DNA from: an uncultured Clostridia bacterium
GTDB lineage: Bacteria > Bacillota > Clostridia > Oscillospirales > Ruminococcaceae
DNA length: 64,000 bases
Assembly (NCBI GenBank): GCA_947626165.1
Contig: CANQRG010000008.1
Location: 62,001-126,000 of the forward strand
Direction: 5' to 3'
The translations under genes and the position numbers were made by a program. Below the pieces are notes generated by a model. That model was not told the origin of the DNA, searched no databases, and was given only the letters and a program-made list of their open reading frames with translations. Shown in pieces: positions 8,387 through 17,540 of this stretch. The first letter of the stretch is position 1. The number at the start of each line of letters is the position of its first letter.

Positions 8387-8740
8387 TTAAGTCAAAAATT
8401 TAGAAACGTCAATACGCTCTCCATCAGCCCAAAGGCGCTCAAGATTATAATGCTCTCTTGTTTCTTTATAAAACACATGAGCAACAACGTCGCCGTAATC
8501 TATAATTATCCAGCTGGCGTTTCGCTCTCCCTCGATTCTCAGAGGTTCTGCACCCTGCTGTTTCATTTTGAATTCAACCTCGTCCGCCAATGCTCTTGTC
8601 TGCGTTGTTGACGTACCGTTTGCTATAACAAAATAATCGGCAATTATAGTCAAATCGCTGATTTTGATTGCCTGTATATCCTCAGCCTTTTTAGAATCCA
8701 ATGTTTTTATAATAAGCTCTAACTTCTCATCAAGAGTCAT
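8387..8740 (-). CDS. rsfS: Ribosomal silencing factor RsfS
   Basis: A 117-residue member of the RsfS/YbeB/Iojap family, which binds uL14 and blocks subunit joining under starvation. Visible family features are ADYFVIANGTSTTQTRALAD (about residues 34-53) and the ASWIIIDYGDVVAHVF stretch (about 80-95). It follows yqeK by 16 bases and precedes leuS, the usual Firmicutes order nadD-yqeK-rsfS-leuS. Confidence 0.95.
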   Translation of the reverse strand: MTLDEKLELIIKTLDSKKAEDIQAIKISDLTIIADYFVIANGTSTTQTRALADEVEFKMKQQGAEPLRIEGERNASWIIIDYGDVVAHVFYKETREHYNLERLWADGERIDVSKFLT

Positions 8741-8756
8741 TTACATTTCTCCTTTT

Positions 8757-9371
8757 TTACTTCTTGCTTTTTAACTTAGCTATATATTCATTATACGCCG
8801 AAAGCGTTGATTTTACTATTTCGCACTCTTTATTTACTGTACTTTTTATAGAATATTTTAACGCTTCCAACATTCCTATATCCAAATTCTTGTGCGCGAG
8901 CTTTCTGTACTTCTTAACGTCGCTGTATGTTCGGTCGACTGATACCAGATCTGCAAGATATACTATCTTTTCAAGCGTTGACATACCCTCTCTTGCAACA
9001 GTATGATATCTAACAGCATTCTGAATATCATTATCGGTTATTTTAAAATTCTCCTCGATATACACAGAGCCTGCAATAGCATGATACAAAGCCTTTGACG
9101 TTCTTTCAACATCGTCGATATAAGTTTTGCATCTCGACATAAGCTCTAGCTGTTTTTTTGTACCGTCCTCTTTGCAAACGTCGTGTACAAGACCTGCAAG
9201 GTATGCCTTTTTCTCATCAAAATCATTCTCTTTGGCAAGAGCCTTTGCCTCGCTTGCCACACAAATTGAATGATGATAACGCTCCTTGCTTAGACGTTTC
9301 TTTAAACAGCTTTTATAATATTTTATTTTATCCTCATAATTTAAAGAGGTTAAATCTTCAAAATCTGTCAA
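8757..9371 (-). CDS. yqeK: HD-domain phosphohydrolase YqeK
   Basis: A 204-residue HD-superfamily protein. The metal ligands appear as RYHHSICVA (about residue 31) and GLVHDVCKE (about 66-74), with a further His at AIAGSV and YHTVARE. In Firmicutes YqeK hydrolyses diadenosine tetraphosphate symmetrically to two ADP. The gene overlaps the 3' end of nadD by 14 bases, indicating tight translational coupling. Confidence 0.9.
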   Translation of the reverse strand: MTDFEDLTSLNYEDKIKYYKSCLKKRLSKERYHHSICVASEAKALAKENDFDEKKAYLAGLVHDVCKEDGTKKQLELMSRCKTYIDDVERTSKALYHAIAGSVYIEENFKITDNDIQNAVRYHTVAREGMSTLEKIVYLADLVSVDRTYSDVKKYRKLAHKNLDIGMLEALKYSIKSTVNKECEIVKSTLSAYNEYIAKLKSKK

Positions 9372-9990
9372 TATATAAATTCCTCTCCAAAATGTATTTT
9401 ACAACCTTTTCGTCCAAATAGCAAGTAAGTTTTTCAAAATCCTTACTTCTAACCGCATTTCTTAAATCGGTGGAAGATACATCAAGCGGTTTTACCGGCA
9501 CAATTATAACTTCTCCGCCCATATTAGTAATTTTGTCTGCGAATTTCTCAAGACGGCTTGTGTCCTCATCGCGACGGCTTAAACAAACCAATGTACACAG
9601 CTTTAGTATTTCCTCATACTTATACCACTCGTTAAAATGTATAAGCATATCACTGCCCATTACAAAATAAAACTCGTACTCGCTGTCGGAATAAACCTTT
9701 TTAAGCTCTATAAGCGTATTATAAGAGTAGCTTTTGCCATCTCTTTTTAGTTCAATATCGCTTACACTTATATCATCACAGCTAATATCATTATCGTGTA
9801 TTGAAAGCTCTATCATTGTTATTCTGTCTTTCTCACTTGCTAAACATTCAGCTTTTTTATGCGGAGGTACCTTTGATGGAATTATTATAATTTTATCAAA
9901 ATCAACAGCATAAGACGCTTCAGTTATAAGCCTTTTATGCCCTTTATGAAACGGATTGAATGTTCCTCCGAATACAGCAATATTTTTCAT
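9358..9990 (-). CDS. nadD: Nicotinate-nucleotide adenylyltransferase
   Basis: Transfers AMP from ATP to nicotinate mononucleotide in NAD synthesis. The nucleotidyltransferase motif GGTFNPFHKGH is at residues 8-18 and the second ATP-binding motif, SSTDLRNAV, is near residue 180. The 210-residue length is typical. It lies 16 bases after yhbY and overlaps yqeK. Confidence 0.95.
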   Translation of the reverse strand: MKNIAVFGGTFNPFHKGHKRLITEASYAVDFDKIIIIPSKVPPHKKAECLASEKDRITMIELSIHDNDISCDDISVSDIELKRDGKSYSYNTLIELKKVYSDSEYEFYFVMGSDMLIHFNEWYKYEEILKLCTLVCLSRRDEDTSRLEKFADKITNMGGEVIIVPVKPLDVSSTDLRNAVRSKDFEKLTCYLDEKVVKYILERNLYIDRF

Positions 9991-10006
9991 ATAATTTCAT
10001 TCCTCA

Positions 10007-10297
10007 TTACGGAAGCTTAATCACAGGCTCTTTTTTGTTTTTCTTATACAAAATCCCTATCGAACCTATGACTTGAACAACATCTGCCTCAATTGCCTGT
10101 GCGATTTCAGCGGCAGCCTCCTTAGCAGTGTAAAGCGAATTATCAAGCACCCGTATTTTCATAATCTCATGCACTCTTAGGTAATCGTCAACCTGACTTA
10201 TCAGTGATGCTGAAAGTCCGCTTTTGCCGATCTGAAACACAGGATCAAGTTTATTAGATATACTTTTTAAATATGCCCTTTGCTTTGAAGTAAGCAT
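10007..10297 (-). CDS. yhbY: CRM-domain RNA-binding protein YhbY
   Basis: A 96-residue single-domain protein. It opens MLTSKQRAYLKSISNKLDPV and carries the GKSGLS loop that typifies CRM domains (in place of the usual GxxG turn). YhbY associates with the 50S precursor and is thought to act in ribosome assembly. It sits between rdgB and nadD, a conserved neighbourhood. Confidence 0.93.
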   Translation of the reverse strand: MLTSKQRAYLKSISNKLDPVFQIGKSGLSASLISQVDDYLRVHEIMKIRVLDNSLYTAKEAAAEIAQAIEADVVQVIGSIGILYKKNKKEPVIKLP

Positions 10298-10330
10298 TTA
10301 TATAAACATCCGCCTTTCTTATAATCAACT

Positions 10331-10900
10331 TTATATAATCTTTAACAACTCTTTTATTGCATTCCCTCTGTGAGAAATACTGTTCTTTTCACTCTCGCTC
10401 ATCTGCGCAAGAGTTCTGTCTCCATAGACAAATATAGGGTCATAACCGAAGCCGTTTGTTCCCCTTTCTTCATAACCTATCATGCCCTCACAGGTACCTC
10501 TTACAGTTTCTATCTCGCCGTTATCTCTGATAAGACAAATCGTGCAGACAAACCTTGCCGTACGCTTTTCGTCATCAACACCTTCAAGCTGCTCAAGTAT
10601 TCTCATATTTCGCTCGTGAGGAGTTTTAAGCCCCTCATAACGAGCAGAATATATTCCCGGCTTTTTATCAAGAGCATCTACCTCAAGTCCGCTGTCGTCT
10701 GCTATGACATAGGTTTTTGAAATCTCATAAACAGCCTTAGCTTTTAAGATAGCATTCTCCTTAAAGCTGGTACCTGTTTCTTCAACCTCTATATCAATTC
10801 CTGCTTCCGACTGAGAAACGACCTCAAAGCCCAATGGAGCTAAAATCTCTTTAAACTCTTTGACCTTTCCCTTATTATTTGTCGCTAGAATAAGTTTCAT
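10331..10900 (-). CDS. rdgB: dITP/XTP pyrophosphatase (RdgB/HAM1)
   Basis: Removes non-canonical purine nucleoside triphosphates. The 189-residue sequence has the family start ILATNNKGKVKEFKEI, the catalytic VIADDSGLEVDAL and the C-terminal SHRGNAIKEL motif. Its start codon overlaps the stop of the ArsC/Spx-like gene by one base, so the two are translationally coupled. Confidence 0.95.
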   Translation of the reverse strand: MKLILATNNKGKVKEFKEILAPLGFEVVSQSEAGIDIEVEETGTSFKENAILKAKAVYEISKTYVIADDSGLEVDALDKKPGIYSARYEGLKTPHERNMRILEQLEGVDDEKRTARFVCTICLIRDNGEIETVRGTCEGMIGYEERGTNGFGYDPIFVYGDRTLAQMSESEKNSISHRGNAIKELLKII

Positions 10901-11256
10901 TACTTAACCTTTCCTTCCCACTGGCTCTCTTTAAATCCTAAAAGAACAAAATCGTCTCCTATAAGTAACGGTCGTTTAACAAGCATACCGTTGCTGGAAA
11001 GAAGTTTAAGCCTTTCATCATCTGACATATCATCAAGTTCATCCTTTAGACCCAACTCACGGTAGACAATTCCGCTTGTATTGAAAAACCTTTTTGTATC
11101 AAGACCTGATTTTTCAACCCATTCTTTTAGCTCATCAAAGGTTGGGTTTTCTTCTTTGATATTACGGTCTTTATATTCTACACCCTTAGCATCTAAAAAA
11201 GCCTTTGCTCTCTTACAGGTAGTGCATTTAGGATATTCTATAAATAATAAACTCAT
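10900..11256 (-). CDS. ArsC/Spx-family thioredoxin-fold protein
   Basis: A 118-residue protein with a CTTC motif at residues 11-14 and the conserved RPLLIGDD segment near residue 95, placing it in the ArsC/Spx/YffB family. Members are either glutaredoxin-like arsenate reductases or regulators that bind RNA polymerase. The RPLL motif and redox CxxC fit both. No ars genes are nearby, so an arsenic role is not supported; a redox or regulatory role is as likely. Confidence 0.85.
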   Translation of the reverse strand: MSLLFIEYPKCTTCKRAKAFLDAKGVEYKDRNIKEENPTFDELKEWVEKSGLDTKRFFNTSGIVYRELGLKDELDDMSDDERLKLLSSNGMLVKRPLLIGDDFVLLGFKESQWEGKVK

Positions 11257-11268
11257 ATTAATTCTCCT

Positions 11269-12174
11269 TTACTCAAACAAAGCGTCTACAAAATCACGGG
11301 TATTAAACGGCTCTATATCGTCAATCCCCTCGCCGACAGTTACCAGCTTAACGGGGATTTTCAAATCCTCGGTTATGGAAATGATTATTCCGCCCTTTGC
11401 CGTACCGTCGAGCTTTGTAAGAATAATTCCCGTAATATCAGCGACCTCGTTAAACTGCTTTGCCTGATTAACTGCATTTTGTCCGGTAGTAGCGTCGAGC
11501 GCTAATAGAATTTCAAGTGAACACCCCTGCGCCTGCTCGTGAACTATTTTTGATATCTTTTTAAGCTCATCCATAAGATTTTTCTTATTGTGAAGCCTTC
11601 CGGCGGTATCGCATATAACCACGTCAACCGAACGTGCCTTTGCGGCAGTCAAAGCGTCGAAAACCACAGCGGCAGGGTCAGAACCCTCCTTTTGTTTGAT
11701 AATAGGAACACCTGCTCTCTGCGTCCATACCTCAAGCTGTTCAATAGCGGCGGCACGAAATGTATCGGCAGCGGCAACAAGAACCTTTTTGCCGTCGTTT
11801 TTAAGCTGATTCGCAAGTTTTCCTATAGTAGTTGTCTTACCAACTCCGTTTACTCCGATAACCAGAATTACAGACGGCTTTGTAGAAAGGTCAAGTCCCT
11901 TTTCCTCGCCCAGCATATCAGAGATAACATCTTTAAGCAGATCCTTTATCATAGCTGGATCGGTTATACCCTGAATTTTAACGCGTTCTCTAAGCTCGTC
12001 ACATATACGCATTGAAGTATTTACACCTATATCGCACATAATAAGAGTTTCCTCAAGCTCCTCAAAAAGCTCCTCGTCAATTTTCGTAAACACTCCGAGC
12101 ATTGCGTTTATTTTACCTAAAAACGCATTGTTAGTTTTTGATAATCCTGATTTCAATTTTTTAAATAAGCCCAT
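11269..12174 (-). CDS. ftsY: Signal recognition particle receptor FtsY
   Basis: The SRP receptor GTPase that delivers nascent membrane proteins to the Sec translocon. At 301 residues it has only the NG core, without the acidic A domain of enterobacteria, as is usual in Firmicutes. The N domain spans residues 1-95. The G1 loop GVNGVGKTT begins at 107, DTAGRLHNKKNLMDEL follows near 195, and TKLDGTAKGG near 255. It follows smc by 21 bases in the conserved smc-ftsY pair. Confidence 0.97.
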   Translation of the reverse strand: MGLFKKLKSGLSKTNNAFLGKINAMLGVFTKIDEELFEELEETLIMCDIGVNTSMRICDELRERVKIQGITDPAMIKDLLKDVISDMLGEEKGLDLSTKPSVILVIGVNGVGKTTTIGKLANQLKNDGKKVLVAAADTFRAAAIEQLEVWTQRAGVPIIKQKEGSDPAAVVFDALTAAKARSVDVVICDTAGRLHNKKNLMDELKKISKIVHEQAQGCSLEILLALDATTGQNAVNQAKQFNEVADITGIILTKLDGTAKGGIIISITEDLKIPVKLVTVGEGIDDIEPFNTRDFVDALFE

Positions 12175-12195
12175 AGTAAATTCACCTGTAATATA

Positions 12196-15100
12196 TTATT
12201 CTATTTCTATCTGCTGTCCGACTTCCATTTTAAGAAGCTTTGATACGCCTTTCTCCTGCATTGTAACACCGTAAAGAATATCACATTCCTCCATTGTTCC
12301 ACGCCTGTGAGTAATAAGTATAAACTGAGTTTTATCAGTAAAGTTTCTAAGGTACTGCGCGTATTTCGTAACATTAACATCATCAAGAGCCGCTTCTATC
12401 TCATCGAGAATACAAAACGGCGACGGCTTTATTTTCAAAATAGAGAAGTAAATTGCAATCGCAACAAATGCCTGCTCTCCTCCCGACAAGCTCATAAGGT
12501 TTTTAATGACCTTTCCCGGAGGGGCTACCTTTATCTCAATGCCCGATTCAAGTATATTCTCAGGGTTGGACAGCACAAGCTCTGCCTTACCTCCTTCGAA
12601 AAGCTCAACAAAAATTTTCTTGAAATTATCATTTATTTTATTAAAGCTATCAGAGAATATAACCTTCATATTTTCGGTCAGCTCGTCGATAAGCTTTTCA
12701 AGCTCGTTTTTAGATTTCACAACGTCTCCAAGCTGAGCCTTCATAAACTCATACCGCTTTGAAACCTCTGCATATTCATCAATAGCTTCAAGATTTACCG
12801 AGCCTAAAGCCTTCATCTTATTCTTAATGGAATTAAGCTCCTTATTGGCTTCAGTATTGTTCTCAATAGGTTTAGCCTCAGCTATCGCCTCGCTTCTAGT
12901 AAGCTCGTATACCTCGTAAAGCTCTGAAATGATTTTATCAAACTCGGCTTGAAAAGTATTTTTCTTCTCCGAATCTCTCTCGAGCTCACGGGATATATTT
13001 TCACGCTCATCTATCTTGATTTTCTGATAAACTCTTTGTTTTGCTATTTTAGCTTCATAATCCCGATAAGCTGTCTGCTCTTTTCTTATATCTTCATTGT
13101 ATTTTTCTATTATACCCTTAGAGCTTGTAATACCGTTTCTGATACTGTTGATCGTCTTGTGCTTTTCCTCGATAAGCGCTCTGTTTTCAAGTATCCGTAA
13201 ATCAAGACGCGTCTTTGCATCGCTTGCATTTCTTGCCGCTTCTTTTAACTGCTCAATAGAAAGCATAACCGCCTGCTCGTCGCGTTCAAGCTCGATAACC
13301 TTTATCTTCTGCTCAGACAGCTTTTCTGAAAGAGTTTGCCTGCCCTCCTTAAAACTTTGGATCTTCGACTGAGTCTCGTCTAAGTTCTTTTCCTTTTCAG
13401 CTATCTGAATATTAATATCCTCAAGCTCTTTTTGCGCATTTTTATAGCTCTCCTGCGCAGACGTTATTTTAGAGGTAAGTATCTCAATCTGATTCTCAGC
13501 ATCATTCAGCTTATCTTCATAGCCTGCGCCTAAATCTTTTAAGCGATTTAGCTCACCCTCAAAACGTACCTTATCTGTCGTATACTCTGATAAAAGCTCC
13601 CTTTCGCCCTCTATGTCCAGACGCAGCTTGTTTACCTCCTGCTTTAGGCTTTCAAATGTCTGAGAAAGCTCAACAGTTTCAGATTCAAGTTCCGCTATTT
13701 CAACCTTGATTTCCTCAATCTCATTTTTCCTTGTTAGAATACCTGTCGAGCGTGAGACGCTTCCTCCTGTAAACGAACCGCCTGCATTGATAACCTGTCC
13801 GTCTAAGGTGCAAATCTTAAATCTATAGCCGTACTTTTTAGCTATCAAAGTAGCAAGGTCAATATCCTCTGCGATTACTATCCTGCCAAGTAATGATTTA
13901 ATAATGCCCGAAAATCTGTCGTCAGCGGAAACAAGCTCGCTTGCAATGGCTACAAAACCCTCGCAGCTTTCAAATCCGCTTTCTTTAAACTCCCTCGGCT
14001 TAACTGACGTTATCGGCAAAAAAGTCGCTCTGCCTGAACGGGTTTCTTTCAAGTGTCTTATAGAACGCTTTGCCGTATCCTCATTATCAACGATTATATA
14101 CTGCATCGCTCCGCCGAGAGCAGTTTCAATAGCGGTCGAGTATCTGCCCTCAACCGTTATAAGCTGTGCTACAGACCCGAAAACCCCCTTGATCTGACCG
14201 TGCTTCTTAGCCTTCATAATCTGCTTGACCGAGTTTGCAAATCCCTCCATAGAGTTCTCAAGGTCATTTAAAAGATTTACCTTGCCTCTAAGTTCCCTGA
14301 GCCTTATTTCCTTTTTTGTATAGCTTTCTCTGGCTTCATTCAGCGCCTTTGTTTTTGACTCATTAAGTTTAGTAATGCCTGCTATTCTGTTGTTAAATTC
14401 CGAGATTTTCTCCTCAGCCTCACTGATTGCCTTTTGAATTTCCCGCTTTTCTTCGTTATTCTCAGCGATTAATTTCTCTGCATTTTCTATATAGGCTTTA
14501 CCCTCTTCAATAAGCCCTTTATTGTCGTCAATATTCGATAAACTGCTCTCGACAGTAAACGTAAGCTCTGATTTCTTTATATAAAGGCTATTTATCTCAC
14601 TTCCCTTATCGCTGATGCTTTTATCAAATTCATCTGATTTGACAGTAAGCCCCGAAAGCTCAGCCTCTGTTGCTTCTATATCCCTCTGTGCAGATGATTT
14701 TAATTCCGCAAGCGTTGTGAGTTCAGCCTCCTTTTGATTAATCTGCTCTTTAAACTCACTGTCACTGCTCTGCGTTTTTAAAATCTGCTCCTCTATTCCT
14801 TTTATGGCTTCATTTATATGCTCAATGTCGTTTTCCAATACGGCAATTTTAGAATTAGCCTCGCTGCTTTCAAGCTCGGTATTATGAATAAGCTCTCTCA
14901 GCTCATCTATTCTATCATTACATTTTGCCCTGCCCAGATTGCTCTTATCAATAGTTTCGTCTATTTCGTCAAGCTCACGGGTAAGTGCCTCATATTCAGC
15001 GGTACATGAAAGCACTTTTTCCTCTAAACCTGACAAGGTAGTTTTTATCTCATCTAGCTTTGCGACCCAGAGCGAAACCTCAAGTGCCTTTCGTTCGTCT

Positions 15101-15756
15101 CTCAGAACAAGATATTTCTTCGCCTTTTCTGACTGAGTTTTTAACGGTCCAACACGTCCTTCAAGCTCTCCTAAAATATCGGTAAGCCTGAGTATGTTAT
15201 CCTCAGACGCCGCTAATTTTCTCTCAGCCTCTGCCTTTTTATATCTGAATTTTGATATCCCTGCCGCTTCTTCAAATATCTCACGGCGTTCTGTTGATTT
15301 ACCCGAAACTATATCGGCTATTCTTCCCTGACCGATAATTGAATATCCGTCTTTTCCAAGACCTGTATCCATAAAAAGCTCTACAATATCTTTAAGCCTT
15401 ACCTGATTGCCGTTTATTATGTATTCGCTGTCGCCGTTGCGGTAAAGTTTTCTTGTAACAGAAACAAGGTCGTTTTCCATATCAAGCGATCTGTCAGAGT
15501 TATCTATATTTAAAGTAACCGACGCAAACCCTACCGACTTTCTAAGCTGTGTTCCGGCAAATATAACGTCCTCCATCTTGCCGCCTCTAAGGCTCTTTGA
15601 TGACTGCTCTCCAAGAACCCAGCGAACAGCGTCGCCGATATTTGACTTTCCGCTGCCGTTAGGACCTACTACTCCTGTTAAACCCTTATTGAAGTCAAGC
15701 ACGATCTTATCCGGAAAAGACTTAAATCCGTGCATTTCAAGTGATTTCAAATACAT
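12196..15756 (-). CDS. smc: Chromosome segregation ATPase SMC
   Basis: The condensin-like ATPase that compacts and segregates chromosomes with ScpA and ScpB, neither of which is in the window. The 1186-residue length is typical. Walker A (GPNGSGKS) is at residues 31-38. Two long coiled coils (about 165-500 and 680-1010) flank the hinge (about 510-660, with the GGSFTGGS turn). The C-terminal head carries the signature LSGGEQAFVAIA and Walker B LDEIEAALDD. Confidence 0.98.
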   Translation of the reverse strand: MYLKSLEMHGFKSFPDKIVLDFNKGLTGVVGPNGSGKSNIGDAVRWVLGEQSSKSLRGGKMEDVIFAGTQLRKSVGFASVTLNIDNSDRSLDMENDLVSVTRKLYRNGDSEYIINGNQVRLKDIVELFMDTGLGKDGYSIIGQGRIADIVSGKSTERREIFEEAAGISKFRYKKAEAERKLAASEDNILRLTDILGELEGRVGPLKTQSEKAKKYLVLRDERKALEVSLWVAKLDEIKTTLSGLEEKVLSCTAEYEALTRELDEIDETIDKSNLGRAKCNDRIDELRELIHNTELESSEANSKIAVLENDIEHINEAIKGIEEQILKTQSSDSEFKEQINQKEAELTTLAELKSSAQRDIEATEAELSGLTVKSDEFDKSISDKGSEINSLYIKKSELTFTVESSLSNIDDNKGLIEEGKAYIENAEKLIAENNEEKREIQKAISEAEEKISEFNNRIAGITKLNESKTKALNEARESYTKKEIRLRELRGKVNLLNDLENSMEGFANSVKQIMKAKKHGQIKGVFGSVAQLITVEGRYSTAIETALGGAMQYIIVDNEDTAKRSIRHLKETRSGRATFLPITSVKPREFKESGFESCEGFVAIASELVSADDRFSGIIKSLLGRIVIAEDIDLATLIAKKYGYRFKICTLDGQVINAGGSFTGGSVSRSTGILTRKNEIEEIKVEIAELESETVELSQTFESLKQEVNKLRLDIEGERELLSEYTTDKVRFEGELNRLKDLGAGYEDKLNDAENQIEILTSKITSAQESYKNAQKELEDINIQIAEKEKNLDETQSKIQSFKEGRQTLSEKLSEQKIKVIELERDEQAVMLSIEQLKEAARNASDAKTRLDLRILENRALIEEKHKTINSIRNGITSSKGIIEKYNEDIRKEQTAYRDYEAKIAKQRVYQKIKIDERENISRELERDSEKKNTFQAEFDKIISELYEVYELTRSEAIAEAKPIENNTEANKELNSIKNKMKALGSVNLEAIDEYAEVSKRYEFMKAQLGDVVKSKNELEKLIDELTENMKVIFSDSFNKINDNFKKIFVELFEGGKAELVLSNPENILESGIEIKVAPPGKVIKNLMSLSGGEQAFVAIAIYFSILKIKPSPFCILDEIEAALDDVNVTKYAQYLRNFTDKTQFILITHRRGTMEECDILYGVTMQEKGVSKLLKMEVGQQIEIE

Positions 15757-15788
15757 ATATAATACGCCTTTCTGATTCTTTTAAATTC

Positions 15789-16796
15789 TTACTCAGTCTC
15801 TATTATTCTGACGTTCTCTTTTTGTCTATTATTCTGAACAACTCTAATTTCTGTACCTATACTTTTAAAATACTCTATATTAGACCTTTTTTGACCTATA
15901 ACTCTGCTCAAAAGCTCCGGCTTTACGCTTATCACCGCTTTATTAACCTTCCTGCCGCAGCCTTCTAGCATCTGGCAAATCTCTTTTTTATAAATTTCGC
16001 TTTCACATAATTCTCTGAAAGCAGGGTGATAAAAACCGCCTATACATTCCTTTTCTACGACCTCGCTTGCGTGAAGTCCAAGTTTTATAACAGATATGCC
16101 GTTTTCTTCAAACAAAGACAAAATTCGCGCCGAAAGCTCTACTGCGCAGTCAAAGCTAAAGGGAACATACTCACCGCTTTTAAACAAATCGCCGAGACGG
16201 GTGTTTTCCATAATCACTACAGGATAAATTCTTGCTTCATCAGGTAAAAGTTTTACGATCTCATTTGCCGTATACATATCAATTTCAGGGGTTGATTTAT
16301 AAAGCCCCACCATCATCTGTAAACCAAGCCTGAAGCCAAATTCTTTTATCAGTCTCGACGCATTTATAACGTCCTGCCTTGTGTGTCCACGCTCGTTGGC
16401 AGACAGCACCGTATCGTTCATAGACTGACAGCCAAGCTCAATAGTCGTAACGTGATTGTCTTTTAAAAGTGTGAGAATATCTTTGTCAATATAATCAGGT
16501 CTTGTAGAAACCCTTATACCTGCAAATTTCCCTTCTCCGATAAAAGGCTGAGCCGATGATAAAAGCTCTTGCATATATTCACGGTTTATTGCTGTAAAGC
16601 TGCCCCCGAAGAAAGCAATTTCAGTATTTTCTCTGTCCGTCTTGTCGATCTCTCTCAATGCTTTTGTGAGAGTGCTTTTAATATCCTCCGAATGAGGTAT
16701 CTTCGACTGCCCTGTTATTGAGTTTTGATTGCAAAAGCTACATTTGTGAGGACAACCAACATGGGGAATAAAAAATGATATATTAATTTTTGCCAT
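15789..16796 (-). CDS. Radical SAM protein, Elp3-like fold
   Basis: A 335-residue radical SAM enzyme. The cluster ligands form CX3CX2C (Cys 15, 19 and 22, in VGCPHKCSFCNQ), and FFGGSFTAI follows at about residue 63. The overall pattern (GCQSMNDTVL, then GHTRQD) is that of the Elp3/TIGR01211-like clade of unknown substrate. It overlaps the 3' end of rnc by 14 bases, and in Clostridia such a gene commonly stands between rnc and smc. It lacks an acetyltransferase domain, so it is not a full Elp3. Substrate unknown. Confidence 0.85.
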   Translation of the reverse strand: MAKINISFFIPHVGCPHKCSFCNQNSITGQSKIPHSEDIKSTLTKALREIDKTDRENTEIAFFGGSFTAINREYMQELLSSAQPFIGEGKFAGIRVSTRPDYIDKDILTLLKDNHVTTIELGCQSMNDTVLSANERGHTRQDVINASRLIKEFGFRLGLQMMVGLYKSTPEIDMYTANEIVKLLPDEARIYPVVIMENTRLGDLFKSGEYVPFSFDCAVELSARILSLFEENGISVIKLGLHASEVVEKECIGGFYHPAFRELCESEIYKKEICQMLEGCGRKVNKAVISVKPELLSRVIGQKRSNIEYFKSIGTEIRVVQNNRQKENVRIIETE

Positions 16797-17502
16797 ATCC
16801 CATAAGCTCCAAAGCCTCTTTCGCCGCTATTTGTTCGGCAATTTTCTTGCTTTTTCCCGTTCCCTCGCCTATTACATTGGAGTTGAGCATAACTCTTACA
16901 GTGAATTTCTTATCATGAGCAGGACCACTTTCACCCACAAGACGATACTCCACCTTTTCTTCAGGATTGCGCTGTATAACCTCTTGTAATACGGTTTTAT
17001 AATTATCATTGCTGTCTTTTTTCTTTGAGATAGTTTTATAAGGCATAAATCTCATAATATGCTTTTTAGCAGCCTCTAATCCGCCGTCTAAATATATCGC
17101 CGCGATCAAGGCTTCAAATGCATCGGAAAGAATAGAGGGGCGTTTATTGCCATGACTGACCTTTTCACCTTTTCCAAGCAAGATAAATTCACTTAGTTTT
17201 ATCTGGTTTGCAAACTCAAACAGTGTTTTTTCGCAAACAAGCGAGGCTCGAACTCTGGTAAGCTCGCCTTCGGGAAGATGCTTAAAGTGTCTGTATAGAT
17301 AATCAGAAACAACAATAGACAAAACAGAATCGCCTAAAAACTCCAGACGCTCATTGCTTTTGTTATGCCCCATATTCTGCTCATTAGCATAAGATGAATG
17401 CGTAAGCGCTTTATACAGCAGCTTTTGTTTTTTGAACTTATATCCTATTATCTCTTCAAATTCACAAAGTCTGCTTTTCATATTTTCAAAATCACTTTTC
17501 AT
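16783..17502 (-). CDS. rnc: Ribonuclease III
   Basis: Cleaves double-stranded RNA, including rRNA precursors. Of 239 residues, the catalytic domain (about 1-160) carries the signature NERLEFLGDSVLSIVVSDYL and the second acidic motif DAFEALIAAIYLDGG. The double-stranded RNA-binding domain (about 165-235) ends KKIAEQIAAKEAL. It lies downstream of plsX without an intervening acpP, which many Firmicutes have there. Confidence 0.97.
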   Translation of the reverse strand: MKSDFENMKSRLCEFEEIIGYKFKKQKLLYKALTHSSYANEQNMGHNKSNERLEFLGDSVLSIVVSDYLYRHFKHLPEGELTRVRASLVCEKTLFEFANQIKLSEFILLGKGEKVSHGNKRPSILSDAFEALIAAIYLDGGLEAAKKHIMRFMPYKTISKKKDSNDNYKTVLQEVIQRNPEEKVEYRLVGESGPAHDKKFTVRVMLNSNVIGEGTGKSKKIAEQIAAKEALELMGYGKN

Positions 17503-17540
17503 AATTTTCCCTCTCGTTTTATATCCATTTTTCGCTTCTG

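Noticed and set aside
10900-11256. Arsenate resistance function for the ArsC/Spx-like gene
   Set aside because: The fold fits, but no arsR, acr3 or arsB gene is nearby and the place between rdgB and ftsY suggests a housekeeping role.
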